From: Silene latifolia
Taxonomy: Eukaryota > Streptophyta > Magnoliopsida > Caryophyllales > Caryophyllaceae
DNA: 64,000 bases
Direction: 5' to 3'
Assembly (NCBI RefSeq): GCF_048544455.1
Contig: NC_133537.1
Span: 312,083,738 to 312,147,737 of the forward strand
In this document: positions 48,755-59,405 of the stretch, piece after piece
Layout of the letters: the number at the start of each line of letters is the position of its first letter
How positions within the stretch are numbered: position 1 is the stretch's first letter
Program-made: the position numbers and the translations under genes
Notes under the pieces: generated by a model
Database searches by the model: none
Told to the model about the DNA's origin: nothing
The model's input: the letters and a program-made list of their open reading frames with translations, nothing else

Positions 48755-50111
48755 TCATGTGATGAAGTCGGAAATGGTAGGGGAGATAGTAGAGTAGAGC
48801 CTTTCTTTCTCAATTGCATGAATTTCATTTTTGGTGGGAGAAATGAGGTGTGAGCAATCTAAGGTAGATTCATCACTTGTAATCACTAGAACTCCAAGAG
48901 GATTCTGAGTGTTGTTGGGTTTACCTCTTGGTGGTATTGGGAGTCGACCATCTTCAATCATATCTTGGAGCACGTGTTTCAATTTGAAGCATTTTTCTGT
49001 GTCGTGCCCTTTGCCCCTATGGTATTCACAGTATGAATTTCCATCCCAAAACTTGGACTTCCTTTCGGGTTCGGGAGTAGGTCCAATGGGTTGGAGTTTA
49101 CCTTGCTTCGTTAACCTTTTTAGAGCGTTGGAGTAAGTATCCCCAAGGTTTGTGAATTTTCTTGGTGGAGTAGTTTTCTTAGATGGCTCGAGAAGGTTAA
49201 CTTCGTCGGTCTTGCTAGTAGTAGAGTATGAACGACTTGTGGACCCTTGATATCCTCGACCTACCGTTTTGGACAAGAGTCCTTTACGGATGTCATCTTC
49301 AATCCTTGTTCCTAACACGGCCAAGTCCTTGAAAGTCTTGATGTTTTGATATCTCAAATGATTGGCATAGATGGGTTTGAGATTATCCACAAACTTTTCC
49401 ACAAGAGTAGCCTCATCCGGGCGTTCAACTAGTTGAGTGCTAGTCTTCCTCCACCTACTTAGGAAGTCGGTGAATCCTTCTTTGTCATTTTGGGTAAGAA
49501 CCTCTAGAGTGCGCATGTTGACTTGGATCTCGGCATTATCCGCGTATTGCTTAGAGAACTCGATTGCGGCGTCTTCCCAAGTAGCGACTTTCTTGTGATC
49601 TAAAGTGTAGAACCATTGCTTCGGGATGGTGTCAAGAGATGAAGGAAAGATCCTTAAGAACATCTCGGGTTTGATGCCTTTGATAGACATGTAATCCTTG
49701 AAGGTACGGATGTGGTTCAAAGGGTTCTCATGTCCTTTGAACTTAGGGATATCCGTCATGTTAAAGTTAGTTGGCAATTTGGAATTGACGGCTTCATACT
49801 TGCGGTTGTTTTCCCTATAAATGTCATCACCCTTAAGGTACATCAATTGCTCCTCTAGGTATTGGAGTCTTCTCAGCTGCAGTCATTCCCACGAAAGGAT
49901 TCTTATCTCTAGATTCATCATCGGAATTACGTAGTACTTCACTTTCATGAGGAGGCAACCTTCCCTCAACGGAGAAGATACGGCCTTCGATAAGCTCAAG
50001 GCGGTCATATGTTTGTTCTTGGGTAATTTGCATTTGGGCTAGCGCGGCGAGGATTCGATCATTACCGTCTTGAAGGTGGTGGAGATTCGTTTCATCACTT
50101 GATCCGGGCAT
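48755..50111 (-). pseudogene. gag: gag of element B
   Basis: Minus strand. It starts MPGSSDETNLHHLQDG at 50111; a shift near 49840 separates this N-terminal piece from the capsid frame. Capsid motifs: FKGHENPLNHIRTFKDYM, RIFPSSLDTIPKQWFYTL and GFTDFLSRWRKTSTQLV. The Tat-type knuckle CEYHRGKGHDTEKCFKLKH is present. The stop at 48755 may be the natural gag end or a mutation, since element A reads on at that place. The product would form the particle. Confidence 0.87.
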
Positions 50112-50888
50112 CTTGGAAACTGGATAAGAGATCGGCGACGAATCAAAACACGATCGACCATTCTATCACACTTGCTAAAAGAGGAAAAGTTTTGACTCGT
50201 GAAGTGGGTGTGTGCCACTTGTGTTGAGTGAGTTTTGAAGAAAGACAAGGTCTTTGAAAATGTGTGTCCTAGTCAACTGTAGTGTAGTTGTAGGAGTGGA
50301 CTCGAAGTGAGGTTTTGAAATGGGCTTGTGGCCCGGATTTTGACTCGACAAACGGACAGAGTTTTTACCGGATTTTGCGCTAATTGGAAGCCCTATTTCG
50401 AAATTCTCGTTTGAAAGAGGGTTTTGATTTTTGAAAATTTTGTCATGGTTTTGTTTAGAAATGGTGATCACATAAGGTTTACACATTTATACAAGCATTA
50501 TAACGAGATGCTGAGTGCATTTAAAAGGGTTTTGGTTTAAAGGGTGGGTTGCCATACCGAACCATCAAACCCGAAGTCTGTGGAGAGGCTCGTGCCAAAC
50601 AAGAGTAAGGCCGATTCCTAGTCCATTTCCTCAAGTAGTGAAGGCCCTTGATACAAACAAGAGTAAACATCATGGTATGGATGACGTCAATCGCTATCCA
50701 TCCTTAGGCCCAAATAAGAATTAGGACCGTTTAGACGGGACGATTGGTCGAATGGGTTGGGTTGGGCCGAGGAAGGCCGAGTAAAACGGTCTAGGAAGAC
50801 CGAGTTATGAAAACCGACAATTGTCTTGTACAAACTTATTCCCTAACCTTGTTCAAGTTTCACCCTTGGCTACACGTAAGTGTATTAT
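50112..50888 (-). other. Leader of element B
   Basis: Between primer-binding site and gag. I see no gene. TAAGGC and ACGG-rich words are scattered, but no clear tandem array like that of element A is visible. Confidence 0.5.
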
Positions 50889-50906
50889 CCCAGTGAGTCG
50901 CCAAAC
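50889..50906 (-). other. Primer-binding site of element B
   Basis: On the minus strand GTTTGGCGACTCACTGGG directly follows the LTR end, similar to the element A site (TTGGCGACTCCGCTGGGG) but with changes. Confidence 0.75.
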
Positions 50907-53278
50907 CGTGGACAGGGCCGCCCACGGGGGCGCTTGGTGAGAAACGAAACAAGCGTTTGCATTTTGTATGGAGTCGCCACCAATTTTTATGGGAAATTGG
51001 AACCGTTCGAGTACCTCGTGTCATGTCAAGACACAAAGTGGTGACATGAACACTAAGCAATCGTTACCCTTAGCATTCTATGTCTAGAATGACTCTCGTA
51101 GATGCCAATGAACACGGGTGCTCACGGAGATCTGGAGTAAGGGGTGAGGGTACGTATTAGGAAGCTCTTTTGATCGAACACCTAATCCCGCCCGCCTCGA
51201 TAGCGGCCTCTACTAATGATTAGGGAAGTTGTCTATACTTGATATATCGTCGGCTACATGCATGCAATGCAACATCCATAGATTAATCCTAACATGTGAG
51301 AATTAGACTAAGTCGGTTGACACGTAATTAGCATACAATTGGGTCGAAGTAGGATTTAATGCTCTTTTACATGTGGAAGCACACAAACAATAAAGAAAAT
51401 TACATTAATTACATGGGATTAGGCGATTTATGTCGAAAATACCTTTAAAACGGATAATTTGAGAAAAAGAAATAAAAGAATAAATCAACGAACAAAACAG
51501 AAGGTGATAATACGGATAATAGTAGATTAATACGTAAACTAATTAAACTAGGTCAAGGCAGAAACGGAGTTCAGGGACAGAACTCAGCCAGGAACAGGCG
51601 CAGCAGAGCTGCGTCTTTTGGAATAGGCGCAGCAGACGCTGCGTCTGTTCCTTGGCTCAGTTCTGGCTGTGAAGCCGTATTTGCAAGCCGTTAATGTTAA
51701 TTGGGGATTTAATGATCAACTAAATTATTTACTCGGATGAAAGTGATTAACAGGTTATTTAACACATGAATAAGTCATAAAAACAGTAGAACATGAACGA
51801 GACGCAAACGGATTATGAAACAATGATAGAAGTGATAAATATTAATGAGTCCTCTATTGAAATCAATTAACTAACATTAGATACAACGGATTACTGACGA
51901 ACATGCGATGAATACGACAAAAGACAGATTAAACTATATCAAGGACGAATTCCAGAAACCCAATATGAACAAATCGAATCTCTACAACCCGGAATTGAAT
52001 TTAATGACGAAAACCCGCAAATATTGGATTATAAGGGATTTAAGTCGGATTTATGACAATTAAAACATGTGAATGACGATGATTAAGATATACATACTAT
52101 TGTGATGAAGAATTAACAGACGAACAAGCAAAAGAAAGATTTTGAACACGGATTACAGAGGACAAACGAAGAAGAAAGGAAGCAGGAACTGCGGCAGCCT
52201 CACGAAGAGGCGCAGCAGGAACTGCGCTCCTTCGAAGAGGCGCAGCAGTTGCTGCGTCCTTTCTCGATGGTTATCTACTGCAAATCCGCAAAAACAGATT
52301 TTAACAAAGGGTTTTAGAAATCGATTTTAACGGTATTTTCGACGTAAATCTTACAATGGATGATACGAAAAGTAAAATACAATAAATAAATAAGGATTAT
52401 ACACCCTCAGACTTACATGTTGATGAAACGAGAAGAACTAAGATATCGATTAGTGAATGCTCGACGCGAATGCAAAGAGAGTGCCCTCGTAAGAGGAAAA
52501 CGATTGATTGATTAAGTTGATTAAGTGTAGTTGGTCAAATTGGTCGGTCATGCAACGGAGAGGCTGGTACCCGGAAAGATCCGAGCTTACGTGGTCGAAA
52601 GTTCAAGCACGTAGGCGCCAATAAGTAAGAACAAAGTCTAGAATGCAAAGGGAGAAGAGAAGGGCGGACACTCGCGTGAGAAATATGAGGAACGAAGGCT
52701 CCTATTTATACTAATCACGTGAAGGAATTAGGGTTTCGGAGACTCTTTGGAAGCGAATCTCGGAAAGATATGAAAAAGATACGTGAAACATGCAGAAAAG
52801 GGCCTGGGAAGAGGCGCAGCAGCCACTGCGTCTCTTGGAAGAGGCGCAGCGCCTGCTTGCGTCTGTTCCCGTGAGGTTTCCTCTTTGAAGAAAGATTTCC
52901 GCGTTTGAGTTATGGTAGGACGGAAATAATTCGACTTCCTTAATATCTTATATGAATATTACGGGATATTATTTGCCAAAAGATAAAATTTATGAAATAT
53001 GGAATAGAAATATCCGGAACATTCCAGAACATTCTGACTCGGGATTTAACAGTTATCAGGAAATGGAGACGGTTTTTGACCCGGACTCCGAATGTACTCT
53101 AATTACTGCCAAAACGACCGTATCGGTACGTAGATGACAACCGTGAGGTAGACATTTAATATTTGAGCAATCACTTGACGATAATCTTACGAACTGTCAC
53201 AAATCGTTCCGCGTATCAAACATGCGGCCCAATCATCACCGGGTGGTTTGCGGGAGGTGCAGAAATGAGGTATCTACA
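50907..53278 (-). repeat. 5' LTR of element B
   Basis: 2372 bp, homologous to 33917-36292. GC-rich paired motifs lie at 51596-51650, 52205-52262 and 52810-52868. It ends at TGTAGATACC (complement) before the AAACT duplication. Confidence 0.93.
52703..52710 (-). promoter_or_regulatory. LTR promoter TATA box of element B
   Basis: TATAAATA on the minus strand, about 100 bp downstream of the GC motif pair at 52810-52868. It would drive the genomic RNA of element B. Confidence 0.6.
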
Positions 53279-53283
53279 AAACT

Positions 53284-53960
53284 TCGAATTTTCATTGACG
53301 ATATTGAAAATCGTCATTTCCTCAAAGACAACAAAAAAAAAAACAAATAGTGAAAATTTAAATTCGCTATTTTCGAGAACTTCAAACAAACGGCGATCAA
53401 AACCGCCAATTTCGAAAATAATGGTGAAATCAAATTCACTATTTTCCTTCAATTTAAAAAATAATAGCGAAAATTCAAAATCCGCTATTTCTTCAAATTT
53501 CAAGCGACGGCAATTAAAACCGTCATTTTCAAAATAATAGTTGGAAATTGAATTCCACTATTCTCACCACACATGTCAACGGCGGCACATAAACCGTCAC
53601 TTCAATAGTGAAGATTCCAAATTCACTATTTCCATCAAATGTCAACGGCGGCACATAAACCGTCACTTCAGTCAATTGTGAAGATTTCAAATTCACTATT
53701 TCCATCAAATGTCAACGGCGGCACATAAACCGTCACTTCAATTAATAGTGAAGATTCCAAATTCACTATTTCCATCAAATGTCAACGGCGGCACATAAAC
53801 CGTCACTTAATTAATAGTGAAGATTCCAAATTCACTATTTCCATCAAATGTCAACGGCGCCACATAAACCGTCACCTCAATCAATAGTGAAGATTCCAAA
53901 TTCACTATTTCTTACAAATGTCAACGACGGCACATAAACCGTCACTTCAAATGTAATGGC
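53284..53960 (+). repeat. Tandem repeats of about 70 bp in the 3' region of element A
   Basis: After the B insertion, A resumes with A-rich sequence. From about 53574 six units of 66-70 bp follow, each with GTCAACGGCGGCACATAAAC and GTGAAGATTCCAAATTCACT. The unit contains a short inverted repeat (AGTGAA / TTCACT). Confidence 0.9.
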
Positions 53961-54229
53961 AGACTTAAAATTTGCTATTTTCCTTCAAAATTCAAACGAA
54001 CGGCAATCGAAACCGCCACTCCAAATTCGAAGAAGAACGACGAATGGTGAAGATTCCCAATTCACTATTCCTTCAAATACCAGCAGGGGGCTTCCCCACG
54101 GAACCCGCTCATTTCAAAAACAGTGATAGTGAAAATTCAAAGTCACTATTTCCACCTCGGCATCGCGAGTTCGCTACCTTCAAACAAGCCATTTTGACGC
54201 GGCTATTCTCACGGTCCATTAATCGACCG

Positions 54230-54760
54230 CCTCATGGCTGGCGAGCCTTTGTCCGCAAACGTCAAGGACATATCCCGAAGATGCCTCGGGTACATTTCCT
54301 TATCACAGCTGGCGAGCCTTTGTCCGCAAACGTCAAGGACACATCCCGAAGATGTCTCAGGTACATTTCCTTACAATGGTTGGCGAGCCGTTGTCCGCAA
54401 CCTTTCAAGAACACATCCCGAAGATGCCTCGGGTACATTTCCTTATCATAGCTGGCGAGCCTTTGTCCGCAACCTTTCAAGGACACATCCCGAAGATGCC
54501 TCGGGTACATTTCCTTACAATGGCTGGCGAGCCTTTATCCGCAACCTTTCAAGGAAACATCCCGAAGATGCCTCGGGTACATTTCCTTACCATGGCTGGC
54601 GAGCCTTTGTCCGCAAACACTTCAAGGACAGATCCCGAAGATGCCTCGGGTACATTTCCTTACCACAGCTGGCGAGCCTTTATCCGCAAACGTGCAAGGA
54701 CATATCCGAAGATGCCTCAGGTATGACTCCTTCCTATGGCTGGCGAGCCTTTGTACGTAG
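54230..54760 (+). repeat. Tandem repeats of about 72 bp in the 3' region of element A
   Basis: Eight units at a 71-72 bp step, sharing GGCTGGCGAGCCTTTGTCCG and GAAGATGCCTCGGGTACATT. Because 72 is a multiple of three, all frames tend to stay open and give repetitive pseudo-proteins. Element B has a single unit at the equivalent place. A comparable 3' array defines the Retand family of Silene. Confidence 0.92.
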
Positions 54761-54990
54761 TCTAATGGACTTTAAACGACCCGCACGGATAGTCGACAGA
54801 CTCTAAACTGTTCCCGACGATAGGTTCTTGGCTCGTACCCTCGAGTTGCCTTGGCGTCGCCCTTCCCGACAGAAGGTCCTTGGCTCGAATCCTTTCGAGC
54901 CGCCTGGACGTCGCTTGGGTCTCCAGGTTGTAATCTTCGATTGACCTGGGGGCTCTACTTTGACTTTTATCCTGTCCAAGTCTCAGTCAA

Positions 54991-55001
54991 AGTGGGGGCT
55001 C
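54991..55001 (+). other. Polypurine tract of element A
   Basis: AGTGGGGGCTC immediately before the 3' LTR start TGTAGATACCC. Confidence 0.85.
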
Positions 55002-57461
55002 TGTAGATACCCAGTATCTGCTGAGACTCCAACAAACACCCGATGATTATCGGACTACAACATGCTTTGGAATCGCGGCGTTTAATCGACAGTTTGTGTA
55101 CAACTTTACGTCGGAAAACTTAAAACGATTTCGAAAATAAAACATTTCAAAACATTTCAAAAATACTTGGAGTGTTTAATGCACGCACTATTGTGGTCGC
55201 AATGACACTAACTAGAGTCAAAACCGACACCGGACCAAAAATCGACTCAAAAATTCAAATCCCGACTCCAACAACGAGTCAAACCGAGTCAACCACCAAA
55301 AACAAAACATTTCAAACCTTCTACCTTAAGTTTTCCCGGATTCATGTTGGTCAACTACCAAACATATGACTACAAAGCCTAGGATAGAACAAATCATGAT
55401 TGCGTTTGTTGTGAAAGCGACAACTCACCTCGAAGAACCGCGACGTGGCTCGCGCCTCTATGAGCAGCCCAGGTGGCCACGTCGCTCAAAACTCACACAG
55501 CCACTCATTCTCCTATAAATACTCCTCAAATACCGCCCATTTGAGATTTACGCGAGTGTCCGCCCCCTCTTTTCTCCCTTAAAATTCTCGATTCGACTTC
55601 TTAAGTCACAACCCGACGCGTATTTACGACCTACCGATCGTAAATACAAGCCTTACACATTGTTTGGTACCGTCATCGTCCATTAAATCACTTGACCGAC
55701 CACTTCGACCACTACACCATAACTAACATTAAAACACTCTTTTTACTTACCAAAACGGTTTTAAACCGAGTTTTTTCCGATCAAACGAGTTGTTACACTT
55801 ACGTCGGTCACTCGCCATAACCAAACATGTAAGTATGAGGGTGTAAAAATCCTCTTTTATTATGTTTTCATTTGTTTCATGACTATAACATGCTAAAACG
55901 TGCATAACATGAACCAAAACTTAGAATAAACGAGCCAAAACTGATTTTTGGTCTGAGGCAAAAGCCTCTTAGGTCGCCAGCTTACCCGCGCCTAAATGGG
56001 GTGTTCAGACCAGAGATCAACCGTGTTTGTTCTCGTCATTTCCCTTTAATTCAATTTCATATTTGTAATCAGTTTTTACCATTCCAAATATTTTCGAACC
56101 CTTTTTATTTCATTTCATTTGTTTTAACCATAAAACATTTTTCACCCTTGGTTCCTCATACCATGACGGTTAAATGCATGTTTCGGTGATAATATTTGGT
56201 TAATAACATTTAAAAGGTATTTTAAAACCTTTTATTTCATTTCTTTACATTTTCAAACAAACATATTAGTCACCAATACAAAGTCATCCTTGGTTCTACA
56301 TACCATGCCGGATTTTAACCCGGGTACGATGATGAGTATCGACTAATCACATTCAAATGGACTTAAAACAATTAGTCCATAATTATTTTCAAAACTATTC
56401 ATGTCAAGTTTATCAAGTCGAACCCGACACCGAATATTATCCAAATAATGGTGATTATTCGAGTCTAGTTCTTCAAATCAACAAATGCGGTCTAAACGAC
56501 CCCTTCAAATCAAACCGGGTTCAAATACCTATTTCCAACACGTTTTATAACGTTTTCTAAAAGGTCAGAACACGGCACATAAACCGTGGGCTAACCCGCG
56601 CCTAAACAGGCCCTCCATTTCTCATTTTCAAAACCAGAGGGAGGCCCCTTGTATCGCCGGCTGGCTCGCGCCTCATATAGCCGTCTGGTACAAGGCCTGT
56701 TCCCTTCCATCATTAATCTAGGACGATCCCGACTCCGGTTAGCTCGGATATAGGACGGATCAGATGACTATTTGATTATTCAAAATCATATTTGCAAAAT
56801 GCCTTATTAAGACAAATGGATCATGTTATGCACCCTAAACCTAATACGATAAATGGATGTTTACTTTCCGTCTTGCATGCGAATCAATCATTAATCCAAC
56901 TCGACATCTTATACTTGATACTTGGATTAAATCAACCGACTTAGAAAGCTCTCACATGTTAGGTTTAAATTATTGGAGGTGCATTCATGCATTTAAACCG
57001 TTTTATCAACTTTTGCATTCAACCAACCAAGATCGATCAGTAGAGGCCGCTACCGCGGGCGGGATTGGGTGTCTGATTAAAGGGCTTCCCAATACGTACC
57101 TTCACCTCTTACTCAAAAACTTTGGATAGTGGACGGCCTTATCCAGGGTGTACGAGAGTCATTCTAGAGATAAGATGCTGAAGAGGGACGATTTCCTTAT
57201 CTTTAGTACCTATGTCAAACGCTGCTTTGTGCTTCGATTTGACCGAGGTATAAAGTGGAATTCGAACGGGTTCCAGGCATCCCACAAATGCTTGGTGGCG
57301 ACTCCGAACATCTCTAATCGTTTCGAGACCTTTACCGAGACGAAATCGACCGATCTAAAAACGATCCGGTCGAAAGCATTTTTACGCCATCGAGCGTGGC
57401 TTTCAAAAGACCGTTGTATGTCCACAGATCGAAGTTGGCTCGCAGGTGGGCCATGTCCACA
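55002..57461 (+). repeat. 3' LTR of element A
   Basis: 2460 bp, uninterrupted. It carries TATAAATA at 55514 and CTCGCGCCTC motifs at about 55447 and 56664. It retains the empty target of element C (TATTTTAAAACCTTTTATTT near 56219) and ends GTCCACA before GTCTT. Confidence 0.94.
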
Positions 57462-57466
57462 GTCTT

Positions 57467-57599
57467 TGATACGTGTTTTTCCATCATGATGGTGGTCTTA
57501 TTTGAATATTCACAAAGTGATATCACGGATCCATTTATGAAAAAGCTGGCCAGCAAGTACGTACTTGAATTATGTGAATTGAATCGTCGAGGGGAATGA
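57467..57599 (+). pseudogene. pol: C-terminal RNase H tail of the copia-like element
   Basis: A short frame reads LFEYSQSDITDPFMKKLASK and then ELNRRG before a stop at 57597. This resembles the usual end of copia pol (IADPLTK-like motif followed by an S/N-R-GM motif). Everything upstream that should hold gag, integrase, RT and most of RNase H is missing: the sequence on the other side of the element A insertion (8426-10313) is noncoding. The frame directly continues copia interior sequence, so this is a deletion derivative and not a separate insertion. Confidence 0.55.
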
Positions 57600-58292
57600 G
57601 ACTTATTGCCCATGTGGTAGCCATCGCAGTGGAAACCCGTCTTCAAAGATTGGAGATCCCATGAAAGAAGTTCAACGGGTAATACCGAAGCTGTGGGTGG
57701 GCTAATTACGGAGAGCACCATTTATTTGGCGGATATTTTATTTTGGTCCGCGTCTCATTCTTATGGCGAAGTGTGATATTTGTGTTTTATGAGGTGCTCT
57801 CAATGTTTTTGGTTGTGACGGTTTGAGGTTGAGCATTGACTCTTAATGAATCCGAAGGCATACTTTTTTGCGGGGTGGATGTCACACCTACCCTTAGAGG
57901 ATTCACCTATAGTGACTGTTCATAGTGTGGTCGCTACTATGGGAAGTGGGCAACTCCCTAGAGACACTCATGATACAAGATATCTGCGCATGACCATTAA
58001 CGCGCACCATTGATAGAACCTGATCAATTGCCCATACCATGTGTGTGGTGAGTCCAAGCTTAATCTAAGGGACCTAGTTCAAAGTATTTATACTACTATG
58101 GTTCTTTCGAGTGCAAGCTCACTTACACTAAGTGTTGGTTCAAACCCAAAAGGTACCTACACCTATTACGCGGTATTATATGCTCACTATTATTATTTTA
58201 ATATAAAAAAAATTATTTTATTTTTGGTTATTAAATCTTATTTATTAATTTATTATTTTAAGATGATTTAAATTCTTAAATCATGTGGGGAT
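57600..58292 (+). other. 3' untranslated region and polypurine tract of the copia-like element
   Basis: Noncoding, ending with ATGTGGGGAT at 58283-58292 just before the 3' LTR. Words such as AAAGATTGGAGATCCCATG are of the kind seen after copia pol genes. Confidence 0.55.
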
Positions 58293-59004
58293 TGTTGGAA
58301 AAATTTGTGATTTAAGAATTATATTATTATATTTGACCAAGTAATTAAAGTTGTTTAAATGTGTTTTTATTCCCTATTAATTTAGGAGTTATGTGTAAGA
58401 TTATGCACTTGGTCAATTACAATAAATAGGTACTTTATGTCCCTATTAACTTGTGTGGTTAATGGCTATTTGCTAATATGCGTTTTATGTTGTGCACAAG
58501 TATTATGACATTTACTATTATGACTAATCCATATAAATATGATGGGTTAATGGTAGAGTTGGTACAAGGCTTACTTAGCTCTATATATATGAGTTTCGTA
58601 TGAGAATATAATATAGCTTAAGATGGCAAGTGTTTTTCGGGAAAAGCTTTAACACAATAATATTCATATGCATTTTAGTCACTTATTCTTCAATATTGGA
58701 AAAATATATTTGTCAAAGTTATTTTTATACTACTTTCAAATATTAATGAGCATTGGACGATTATCGGTTCGGGGCTCCTCTTGCTGCTACCGAAGGAGTC
58801 CAACGGGTTGTCGTATCTTGAGAGAGGAACGCACTATTTGGTAACCAGTGCAGTGGAGGCGTTATCTCTCTTAGGAAAGCGCCTAGCGCAATTCGACCCA
58901 GGCTATATCTTTCTTCTCTACTCTATTTTATATTATTGTTCTTTTATATTATTGTATATTGTTGTAATATTATTTTCCGTAATATTGCCCCACTTTTTCT
59001 AACA
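58293..59004 (+). repeat. 3' LTR of the copia-like element
   Basis: 712 bp, TGTTGGAAAAATT to TTTTTCTAACA, followed by the duplication ATGTC. It matches the split 5' LTR and carries the empty Helitron site at 58951/58952. Confidence 0.9.
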
Positions 59005-59009
59005 ATGTC

Positions 59010-59405
59010 TTCATCTAACCAACACCCCAATTTAATAATTTCTGAATTAAAACAATTTCCACAGCATTCCCCGTCATGATCGTAAATATATGGTGTAATA
59101 TATATAAGGGGGACAAGATCTCGCTACAACCAACACATCCTTAACTCTGCCTTTTCCAGGCTGGATCAAAACAATCACACGCTTGTTCCGCTCCATTTGG
59201 ATCGTGCTATATGAAAATAGACAATTCTGAAATGTTGTATCTGGCAAACATGTTAGGACGAGACCATATATGTTCTTAGACTTAATATATGATTCCTTTT
59301 GTCTTCCCTTGTTTTCGTATATATTTATGTACAGGTATGGAAGAGAAGTCTTCATCAAACTCAAAACTCGCTTTCACTTATAATAACGATTTAACAAATA
59401 ATAAA
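59010..59405 (+). promoter_or_regulatory. Upstream region of the first DUF241-family gene
   Basis: A block at about 59281-59330 (CTTAATATATGATTCC, CTTCCCTTGTTTTCGTAT, then TATATATT) matches the block at 61249-61290 before the second gene. It probably holds the core promoter, with TATATATT at 59319-59326 about 80 bp before the ATG. Between 59010 and 59280 I see nothing else. Confidence 0.5.

Larger units (their letters stand above)
33917..53278 (-). mobile_element. Element B: second Tat-lineage retrotransposon, inverted inside A
   Basis: On the minus strand the LTRs begin TGTAGATACCTCATTTC and end CTGTCCACA (CTGTCCACG in the 5' LTR). The duplication AAACT is at 33912-33916 and 53279-53283. 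The primer-binding site and polypurine tract are in the right places for minus orientation. Length 19362 bp, close to element A without its insertions (about 19.5 kb), and the same gene layout, so A and B are related families. Coding breaks are about five frameshifts and three in-frame stops in gag-pol. Confidence 0.93.
10314..57461 (+). mobile_element. Element A: giant Tat-lineage Ty3/gypsy retrotransposon
   Basis: Its LTRs start TGTAGATACCCAG at 10314 and 55002 and end GTCCACA at 21008 and 57461. The bases before (GTCTT, 10309-10313) equal those after (GTCTT, 57462-57466). The 5' LTR is followed by a primer-binding site containing TTGGCGACTCCGCTGGGGA, and the 3' LTR is preceded by AGTGGGGGCTC. 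Without nested elements C and B it is about 19.5 kb. It carries gag-pol with two RNase H domains, an antisense gene, and 3' tandem repeats, a layout known for Tat/Ogre/Retand elements. The coding region has about seven in-frame stops and few frameshifts, so it is dead. Confidence 0.93.
5104..59004 (+). mobile_element. Ty1/copia-like LTR element, outermost layer of the nest
   Basis: Two related LTRs begin TGTTGGAAAAATTTG at 5104 and 58293. The five bases before the first (ATGTC, 5099-5103) equal the five after the second (ATGTC, 59005-59009), so they bound one insertion. A purine tract (ATGTGGGGAT) abuts the 3' LTR, which sets plus orientation. Removing the Helitron and the gypsy complex leaves about 4.1 kb: LTRs of about 715 and 712 bp and roughly 2.7 kb of interior. 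Only a C-terminal RNase H-like tail of pol is recognisable, so it is a deleted or non-autonomous copy. Assignment to copia rests on that tail and on the LTR style. Confidence 0.85.

Noticed and set aside
33917-53278. Idea that the repeats at 33917 and 50907 are a segmental duplication of host DNA
   Set aside because: They start and end as LTRs, have primer-binding and polypurine sites and a matching AAACT duplication, and enclose a complete Tat gene set.
54234-54806. A 190-codon repetitive open frame in the 3' region of element A
   Set aside because: It exists because the 72-bp tandem unit is a multiple of three; several frames and both strands are open, and it has no independent start or homologue.
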